From the NCBI GenBank assembly GCA_012511795.1, contig JAAZFJ010000239.1:1-34905 (forward strand): a stretch of DNA of 34,905 bases, written 5' to 3'. Made by a program: the position numbers and the translations under genes. The DNA comes from Syntrophomonadaceae bacterium (GTDB taxonomy: Bacteria > Bacillota > Syntrophomonadia > Syntrophomonadales > Syntrophomonadaceae). This document shows, in pieces, positions 29,619-34,905 of the stretch (position 1 is its first letter; each line of letters begins with the position of its first letter). The notes beneath the pieces were generated by a model. That model had not been told where the DNA came from. It saw only the letters and a program-made list of their open reading frames with translations, and did no database searches.

Positions 29619-29804
29619 TTGGTGATAATAAGAGTTTCCCATTTAAACTGCAAGGATTTATGCATAACTTTCATATATAAATTTGAGATATTTTTTATTC
29701 TTAAACGGCTGCACGGGGAAATTACATTTATAAAGGAGCGTTAGGTAGTATTAATATGTAAAAATAGGAATAGTTTGATAAGGGGAATAAATGGAGGTGT
29801 TTTT
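29619..29804 (+). other. untranslated leader of the glucosaminidase-like gene
   Basis: About 180 AT-rich bases between the candidate promoter and the GTG start. It holds two spare ribosome-binding-like purine runs (AAAGGAG near 29732, AGGGGA near 29781) with no long frame behind them. No riboswitch family was recognised. Confidence 0.3.
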
Positions 29805-30800
29805 GTGAAGTTCATTAAACTAAGAAATGCTGCAGTTCTGTTGTTGGTCACATTATTTGCTGCCGGGATCTTATTTTACTTACCACAGGTTGCGGATGCA
29901 GGAGAAAGCATCAAAATATACATAAACAGCAAAGAGATAAAAACAGATACCAACCCTGTCATCATAAATGATAGGACCATGGTACCGATCAGGGTAATAA
30001 GTGAAAGTCTGGGTATGAATGTAGAATGGGACGGGACAAGCAGAAGAGTTATCATAACCGGCAAGCAGGAAAGAGATACTACGCCAATCATTATAGAAGA
30101 CTATTATCAAAGCATATCTATACTTGGAGATTCAATGGTCAGCAGTGATGAATTACAGCGTCTGGCTTGGAAGAATAATCCTAATGCTCCAAGATTGGCG
30201 GATTTATATATAAAGATTGGCAAAGAATATGGTATAAGAGGTGATATAGCTTTTTGCCAGGCAGCCAAGGAAACCGGCTGGTGGAAATATGGTGGCTTGG
30301 TACAGCCAGAGCAAAATAATTATTGTGGACTTAGTGCTACTGGCAAAGCTGCCACAGCCGACGAAGATTTAAGAGGAGCAAATCCTGACCGGGTCTGGTT
30401 TGAAGAAGGAAGACACGGAGCTTTTTTTGACACACCTGCCACAGGAGTTGAAGCTCATATTCAGCATTTATATGCCTATGCCACAACAGCTCCGCTGCCC
30501 GCAGGCAAAGATTTACTTAGTCCAAGGTTTGCCTTGATTAGCAGAGCAAATTCTGTAAATTGGGAAGATTTGGGCGGTAAATGGGCCGTTCCGGGTTATG
30601 ACAGAAATAAATATCCTGATTTTGAAACAGCTTTTGCTAACTGTGATACATATGGTCACAGTATAATCAATGATTATTACAACAAAGTCTGGCAGCCAGC
30701 AAGCCAGTCTATAGTTATTACCCCCGAGCAGCGAATTAAAGATCTGGAAAAAGAAAATCAAGCCTTGAGAGAACAAATAGCTGCACTTAAAGGTTATTAA
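29805..30800 (+). CDS. secreted copper-amine-oxidase-N domain / glucosaminidase-like protein
   Basis: A 331-residue exported protein. A signal peptide (basic start, then NAAVLLLVTLFAAGILFY, cleavage likely after ADA) leads to a copper amine oxidase N-terminal-type domain (IYINSKEIKTDTNPVIINDR, MVPIRVISESLGMNVEWDG), which in clostridia is a cell-surface module. A glucosaminidase/LytG-like domain follows, with the catalytic-glutamate region CQAAKETGWWKYGG and NNYCGLSATG. The end is a short coiled coil (IKDLEKENQALREQI). It likely acts on peptidoglycan. The frame opens at TTG 29775, but the GTG at 29805 has GGAGGTG ahead. Closed by a strong terminator. Confidence 0.8.
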   Translation: MKFIKLRNAAVLLLVTLFAAGILFYLPQVADAGESIKIYINSKEIKTDTNPVIINDRTMVPIRVISESLGMNVEWDGTSRRVIITGKQERDTTPIIIEDYYQSISILGDSMVSSDELQRLAWKNNPNAPRLADLYIKIGKEYGIRGDIAFCQAAKETGWWKYGGLVQPEQNNYCGLSATGKAATADEDLRGANPDRVWFEEGRHGAFFDTPATGVEAHIQHLYAYATTAPLPAGKDLLSPRFALISRANSVNWEDLGGKWAVPGYDRNKYPDFETAFANCDTYGHSIINDYYNKVWQPASQSIVITPEQRIKDLEKENQALREQIAALKGY

Positions 30801-30810
30801 AAACAAAATA

Positions 30811-30838
30811 AAAAGCACAGCCACGGCTGTGCTTTTTT
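30811..30838. terminator. strong bidirectional terminator
   Basis: AAAAGCACAGCC (30811-30822) pairs with GGCTGTGCTTTT (30825-30836), flanked by A-rich sequence on the left and T on the right, so it works for both converging genes. Confidence 0.85.
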
Positions 30839-30863
30839 GTTATAATCTTTGCTTTTTTGAAAA

Positions 30864-31547
30864 CTATGCTGAAACAGACTGCTTGGCAGCTGCGGCAGCT
30901 TTGGCATAAGGGCCGAATGGACTACCTATGGGCAGTACCGTTATGCCATAATGGGTATTTAATAATGTAGCCGCTGAACCATAAAAAGATACGATTGCAA
31001 TACCTAGTTCAGAGTAAGCAGCCAGCATATGCCAGAATTCTCCTCCTAAACCTAAGGTGTTCATAAAAAGTCCCAGGAAAAGCAAATCAATAAGGAAGAA
31101 AATAATAAATAACACTTTATTGGCTCCCATAGCCCCAACAGTCATAAACATAGTGAATATAAAATAGCCAAGGAAAGCAAAGCCCATCTGGCGCGGATCA
31201 TATGCAACACCATCACCGATTATGCCAGTAGCGATCATCCAGCTCATTCCCATGCCGAACCAGAAGAAGCCGTAAGCACAAAATGCAGTGGCCCCAAAAG
31301 TATTATTATGCTTATAATCCATAAGACCTGCCACAAACTGAGCAGTAGCACCCAGGAAAATAGCCCAGGGTATGATATAGGCAGTACCATCAGTGATCCC
31401 CAGCTTATTTGATGAAGCTACCAGAGTTACAATTGCCAGTCCAAACAGACCTAAGGGCGTTGGATTAGCAACCAGTTCCTGTACATGACCTGAAACTTTC
31501 ATTTCGTTCATAGTTGACAATTTTTCCCCTCCCCAAAATTTTTCCAT
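30864..31547 (-). CDS. GPR1/FUN34/YaaH (SatP) family acetate transporter
   Basis: About 227 residues with six membrane segments. The family signature NPTPLGLFGLA is present near the N-terminus, followed by typical segments (IIPWAIFLGATAQFVAGLMD, FGATAFCAYGFFWFGMGMSW). Members move acetate and succinate; here the gene lies back to back with a CoA-transferase that releases acetate, so acetate export is the likely job. The first ATG is at 31574; the ATG at 31547 has AGGGGAG seven bases before it. A further ATG at 31511 also precedes the conserved region, so the exact start is uncertain. Confidence 0.88.
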   Translation of the reverse strand: MEKFWGGEKLSTMNEMKVSGHVQELVANPTPLGLFGLAIVTLVASSNKLGITDGTAYIIPWAIFLGATAQFVAGLMDYKHNNTFGATAFCAYGFFWFGMGMSWMIATGIIGDGVAYDPRQMGFAFLGYFIFTMFMTVGAMGANKVLFIIFFLIDLLFLGLFMNTLGLGGEFWHMLAAYSELGIAIVSFYGSAATLLNTHYGITVLPIGSPFGPYAKAAAAAKQSVSA

Positions 31548-31680
31548 AAGATTCTCCCCTAATAAATTACTCATTCACCCCCTGATATTTATAAGCCTTA
31601 TATTCAACAAAACTATATAATTTCCTGTTAATGAATAATAAAAATTCCAATATGTAAGGTTAATAGGCCAAATATTACGG

Positions 31681-31709
31681 TTGACAATTATACGTAGTTA
31701 AAATATATT
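31681..31709 (+). promoter_or_regulatory. strong promoter of the CoA-transferase gene
   Basis: Perfect TTGACA (31681-31686), 17-bp spacer, TATATT (31704-31709), 39 bp ahead of the start codon. No Rex-type operator was seen here. Confidence 0.7.
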
Positions 31710-31748
31710 GAAATTATTGTAGAAATATCGGATTGTGGAGGGGAAATA

Positions 31749-33089
31749 ATGTCGTATCAATCATGGAAGGAAGAATATCGCCGAAAAAGTGTTTCTTTTA
31801 AAGAAGCAGCACAAGTGGTGAAGTCTGGTGATTTTATCTCAATAGCGATTGGAGTAGGAGGCTGTTCTGCTGAATTATATGAAGCAATTTTAGATCGGCA
31901 TGAAGAACTAAGGGATGTAAAAATTATGGATTGTATCCAACTGCGTCCTAACAAATTGTATGATCCGGGATTTATGAAACAGATCGATGGCCATATTAAT
32001 TATGTGCCGGCGTTTGGAGTCGCATCGATTCGTGAAAGCTATGCACAGCGTACGGCTGACTTTTTGGTGAGTACAGTTTTTGACGGCGGACAAAAATGTA
32101 CGGAACGTTCGGATATTTATATTACAATGGTAACCCCGCCGGATAAGAATGGTTATGTAAACTTAAGCCTTACCAGTGATTACAGTATGGCTGTCTTAAA
32201 AAGGGGCAGAAAACATGGTCGGTTGAGAGTGGCAATTGGAGAAGTCAATGAGCAGATGCCGGTAGTATTTGGCGATAATTGGCTGCATATTTCGGAATTT
32301 GATTATTTTATTGAACACTCCAGCCCTATACCGGAGTTCAAACGTGGTGAGCCCACTAATGTGGAAAAAAATATTGCCGGGTATGTTCTGGAGCTTATCA
32401 ACAATGGAGACAATATCCAAATGGGGATAGGCGGGATCACGGAATCAGTTGTAGCTGGATTGGAAGGGAAATACGACCTGGGAGTCGTAACTGAAATGTA
32501 TCCAATTGGCTTGCCCCAATTAGTAGAAAAGGGTATCGTAACTAATGCCCGGAAGCCATATCATCAGGGTGTAACAATGGGAACTTTCTGCCTGGGGGAT
32601 AAGTCGATGTATGAATTTGTAGCAGAAAATCCTGCCTGTGAAATTCACCCTGCTTATTATACAAATGACCCGGTCTTTATTGCCAAACACCCTAACATGG
32701 TTACTATGAATATGGCACTGATGATAGATATGAGCGGCCAGATAGCTTCTGAAGGAATCGGTCATCGTATGATCAGTGGCTCAGGCGGTCAATTTGACTT
32801 TATGATGGGTTCTTATTGGTCAGATGGCGGAAAGGGAATAACTCTCTTGACTTCAGCCCGCCGCCGCTCCGATGGCAGTTTGCTCTCTTCCATAGTGCCG
32901 GAATTGCCTGCTGGAACACCAGTTACAGTGCCGCGTACCTATGCCCAGTATGTGATTACCGAATACGGTATTGCCAACCTGAGATACAAAAGTATCAAGG
33001 AAAGAGCTTTGGAATTGATAGCCATTGCTCACCCCGACTTACGCGGGGAATTAAAAAACAGTATGAAGAAGAACTTTTATTTTGTATAA
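31749..33089 (+). CDS. acetyl-CoA hydrolase/transferase family CoA-transferase (probable butyrate:acetyl-CoA)
   Basis: A 446-residue family I CoA-transferase of the Cat1/4-hydroxybutyrate CoA-transferase group. The covalent-thioester glutamate is expected at Glu249 in GVVTEMYPIG, with the oxyanion glycine-rich loop IQMGIGGITESV at about 223-234 and the conserved SGSGGQFDF and HPDLRGEL near the end. In a butyrate oxidiser it would make butyryl-CoA from butyrate and acetyl-CoA, releasing acetate; substrate choice is inference from the neighbouring acyl-CoA dehydrogenase and acetate channel. ATG 31749 lies behind GGAGGGG. Confidence 0.88.
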   Translation: MSYQSWKEEYRRKSVSFKEAAQVVKSGDFISIAIGVGGCSAELYEAILDRHEELRDVKIMDCIQLRPNKLYDPGFMKQIDGHINYVPAFGVASIRESYAQRTADFLVSTVFDGGQKCTERSDIYITMVTPPDKNGYVNLSLTSDYSMAVLKRGRKHGRLRVAIGEVNEQMPVVFGDNWLHISEFDYFIEHSSPIPEFKRGEPTNVEKNIAGYVLELINNGDNIQMGIGGITESVVAGLEGKYDLGVVTEMYPIGLPQLVEKGIVTNARKPYHQGVTMGTFCLGDKSMYEFVAENPACEIHPAYYTNDPVFIAKHPNMVTMNMALMIDMSGQIASEGIGHRMISGSGGQFDFMMGSYWSDGGKGITLLTSARRRSDGSLLSSIVPELPAGTPVTVPRTYAQYVITEYGIANLRYKSIKERALELIAIAHPDLRGELKNSMKKNFYFV

Positions 33090-33306
33090 CCAGTCACCAT
33101 AGAAAACATTTGGCAAAAGAAGAAAAGAATAAAAAAATTCAGCCACCCTGAGTAAAAAACAGTTTGATTAGCAAAAAGAAAGCCAACTTCAATTGTTTGA
33201 TTAGTGACAATTTTACGTTATTTTCAGCAGGGTTTAAAAAGAAATTCAATACTCGTATAATTAAAATCAATAAATTCGTTATGCGAAATTTTCCCTAAGG
33301 GGGGTG
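33090..33306 (+). other. AT-rich gap between CoA-transferase and acyl-CoA dehydrogenase genes
   Basis: No gene seen. There is no convincing terminator after the CoA-transferase. TTGTTTGATTAGTGACAA at 33193-33210 has matching outer TTGT/ACAA arms only and is probably not a Rex site. A candidate promoter lies at 33233-33261. Confidence 0.4.
33233..33261 (+). promoter_or_regulatory. candidate promoter of the acyl-CoA dehydrogenase gene
   Basis: TTTAAA (33233-33238), 17-bp spacer, TATAAT (33256-33261). It would give a leader of about 140 bases. Confidence 0.4.
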
Positions 33307-33438
33307 ATGTTGGACAATAGCCAAGAGTCAGTTATGGGGACTAAGCTTGACTATCCTGGTTGTATTAAACAAAGCAGCAATAACGAGGTATGTGAAGGAG
33401 GCAATATGAATGGCATCAAATTTTTTATTCTCAACTAG
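33307..33438 (+). CDS. possible 43-residue leader ORF overlapping the acyl-CoA dehydrogenase start
   Basis: Open from ATG 33307 (or TTG 33310) to TAG 33436-33438. AAGGGGGG lies immediately upstream, better spaced for the TTG. It runs through the ribosome binding site and start of the acyl-CoA dehydrogenase in another frame, overlapping it by 29 bp, so translating ribosomes could influence the downstream start. The peptide resembles nothing I know. It may be chance. Confidence 0.3.
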   Translation: MLDNSQESVMGTKLDYPGCIKQSSNNEVCEGGNMNGIKFFILN

Positions 33439-34905
33439 AGATCACAAGTTTATTCTTAAAGAATGGTTGGATACGGAGAAGGTTCTATCCTACGATGCTT
33501 ATAAGGATTATTACAGCGTAGAAGATATTGACAGTATTTTAGAAGCAGCTTTAAAAGTTGCCAAAGAAGTAGTAGCTCCCACCAGAGATGATGGTGAAGC
33601 TATTCAGGCCCAGTTTAAACAAGGGATGGTTGAAGTTCCTCCCTCATTTAAAGATGCTTATTGGTTTGTTAATGAAAATGGCTGGGGCGGAAGCAATGAA
33701 GATCATGAATGTGAAGGCAGGCTGCCTAATATTGTATTCCGTGCTTGTGGCGAATATATGGCAGGTGCCAATGCTGCAATCATGCCTTACATATTGGCTA
33801 CATCCGGTGCAGCAGGACTGGTGGCTAAATTTGGCGACGAAAAAGTAAAAAGTCTTTTTAAAGATAAAATGTACAGCGGTCAGTGGGCGGGAACTATGTG
33901 CCTGACAGAGCCAAATGCCGGTACAGATGTTGGAGATCTGCTGACCAAAGCATATCCAACTGAAAAAGAAGGTATATATAAAATTAAAGGAACCAAATGT
34001 TTTATTACCGGCGGAGATCAGGACATTACCGAAAACATTATCCACCTGGTTTTAGCTCGTGTGGAAGGAGCAAAACCGGGAACCAAAGGTATTTCACTTT
34101 TTGTGGTGCCTAAGATGGCAGTAGATGATGAGGGCAATATTATCGGCCCCAATGATGTGAACTGTGTGGGAATCGAACATAAAATGGGTATAAAAGGTTC
34201 TGCTACATGTGTTATGGCTTTTGGGGAAGAAAATCAATGTTATGGATACTTACTTGGTAACCCTCCCGATGCAGAAGGCAAAGGGGAAGGGATGGCCCAG
34301 ATGTTCCAGATGATGAACGGTGCGCGGATGGAAACAGGTCATGCTGCTCTTGCTGAAACGGCAGTAGCTTATCATAATGCTGCCAGTTATGCTGCAGAAC
34401 GTATTCAGGGCAGACCCATTGGTAATCCAAAATCTGAAAGGCTGCCAATCATCAAGCATGAAGATGTAAAAAGAATGCTGCTGGACATGAAAGCTCATGT
34501 GGAAGCGATGCGGGCGTTGCTTTTCAAGACCTATTACTATTTTGATATTGCTGAATTTTCTCGGGATCCGGAAGAAAAAAGACGTGCCAAAGCCAGATTG
34601 GAAGTCAATACTCCTCTGGTCAAAGCATATTGCTCTGACAAAGCTTGGGAACTTTGCGCAGAAGCAATGCAAGTTTTTGGCGGCAATGGCTATTCTGAGG
34701 AATATCCGGTAGCCGAACTTTGCAGGGATGTAAAAATTTATTCCATCTGGGAAGGAACAAATTTTATACAAGCCATGGACTTGGTAGGCCGTAAATGGAT
34801 GATGGGCAAAGGTTCCGTATTTGCAGATTGGTTGGCAGAAATTGAAGCTTTTGCAGTTGAGAATGCAGATGCTCCGGGATTTGAAAAAGAAATTGCCATT
34901 GTAAA
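33410..34905 (+). CDS. acyl-CoA dehydrogenase (large ~600-residue class), 3' end missing
   Basis: A flavoenzyme that would oxidise an acyl-CoA, probably butyryl-CoA, to the enoyl-CoA. The frame runs open for 498 residues to the window edge. Seen: WAGTMCLTEPNAGTDVGD (FAD/substrate loop), FITGGDQD, GARMETGHAAL, and VFGGNGYSEEYP followed by the catalytic-base region IWEGTNFIQ with Glu448. The spacing and N-terminal extension fit the ~600-residue dehydrogenases rather than 380-residue Bcd; about 100 residues are missing. ATG 33410 is eight bases after AAGGAGG; the ATG at 33406 is in another frame and soon stops. It should give electrons to an electron-transfer flavoprotein, not present here. Confidence 0.93.
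   Translation, partial: MASNFLFSTRDHKFILKEWLDTEKVLSYDAYKDYYSVEDIDSILEAALKVAKEVVAPTRDDGEAIQAQFKQGMVEVPPSFKDAYWFVNENGWGGSNEDHECEGRLPNIVFRACGEYMAGANAAIMPYILATSGAAGLVAKFGDEKVKSLFKDKMYSGQWAGTMCLTEPNAGTDVGDLLTKAYPTEKEGIYKIKGTKCFITGGDQDITENIIHLVLARVEGAKPGTKGISLFVVPKMAVDDEGNIIGPNDVNCVGIEHKMGIKGSATCVMAFGEENQCYGYLLGNPPDAEGKGEGMAQMFQMMNGARMETGHAALAETAVAYHNAASYAAERIQGRPIGNPKSERLPIIKHEDVKRMLLDMKAHVEAMRALLFKTYYYFDIAEFSRDPEEKRRAKARLEVNTPLVKAYCSDKAWELCAEAMQVFGGNGYSEEYPVAELCRDVKIYSIWEGTNFIQAMDLVGRKWMMGKGSVFADWLAEIEAFAVENADAPGFEKEIAIV

Noticed and set aside
29619-29804. Riboswitch in the leader of the secreted glucosaminidase-like gene
   Set aside because: No conserved aptamer core (c-di-GMP, SAM, lysine, glycine, cobalamin or T-box) was recognisable by eye.
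29800-29820. TTGTGAAGTTCATTAAAC as a Rex site
   Set aside because: Only one arm matches, and it overlaps the GTG start codon and first codons of the secreted protein; likely chance.
33040-33151. Frameshift at the A6 run near the CoA-transferase end
   Set aside because: Adding one base would extend the protein by about 22 residues, but the present ending after HPDLRGEL is about the right length for the family, and nothing shows the extension is conserved.
33193-33210. TTGTTTGATTAGTGACAA as a Rex site before the acyl-CoA dehydrogenase gene
   Set aside because: Only the outer four bases of each arm fit; the inner GAA/TTC positions do not.

Overview
The window is AT-rich, uses strong AGGAGG-type ribosome binding sites with frequent TTG and GTG starts, and has the Firmicute order pcrA-ligA-...-gatCAB. 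It combines an NAD-linked trimeric [FeFe]-hydrogenase, a butyrate-type CoA-transferase, a large (~600-residue class) acyl-CoA dehydrogenase and an acetate channel. That set points to a strictly anaerobic, fatty-acid-metabolising clostridium, most likely a syntrophic Syntrophomonas-like organism. This is inference from gene content; no 16S rRNA is present. No tRNA, rRNA, CRISPR array, insertion sequence or prophage was seen.

Layout. 1-7 kb: a methyltransferase, a PAP2 phosphatase, a metallo-beta-lactamase-fold hydrolase, an Smr-domain protein, a 1058-residue five-PAS/GGDEF/HD-GYP c-di-GMP protein and a DUF1287 protein. 7-8 kb: a pair of small Gate-domain membrane proteins. 8-13 kb: pcrA, ligA and a DUF554 membrane protein. 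13-20.7 kb: a tight run gatC-gatA-gatB-citrate-synthase-like-aconitase large-aconitase small-icd. 20.7-21.6 kb: metF. 21.6-26.6 kb, minus strand: a Rex-site-bearing, duplicated promoter region, an unknown 178-residue gene, then hydC-hydB-hydA. 26.9-29.4 kb, minus strand: degV and a hybrid histidine-kinase-like protein with degenerate catalytic motifs. 29.8-30.8 kb: a secreted glucosaminidase-like protein. 30.9-34.9 kb: an acetate transporter diverging from a CoA-transferase and an acyl-CoA dehydrogenase that runs off the window end.

How the parts fit. The CoA-transferase would activate butyrate with acetyl-CoA, the acyl-CoA dehydrogenase would oxidise butyryl-CoA, the channel would move acetate, and HydABC would dispose of NADH (with or without ferredoxin) as H2. 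The 16.3-20.7 kb genes read best as a Re-citrate synthase, a two-subunit aconitase and an NADP-isocitrate dehydrogenase, that is, the oxidative half-TCA route to 2-oxoglutarate and glutamate, placed 6 bp behind gatCAB, which uses glutamate-charged tRNA.

The most interesting signals are: (1) two 18-bp Rex-like operators, each in a copy of a ~130-bp promoter unit, ahead of an unknown gene and hydCBA; (2) the probable Re-citrate synthase operon, whose first gene would usually be labelled homocitrate or isopropylmalate synthase; (3) a hybrid kinase-like protein with an intact receiver domain but a broken ATPase domain and an HPt domain lacking its histidine; (4) a HydB with the C-terminal 2x[4Fe-4S] module reported missing from S. 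wolfei Hyd1B.
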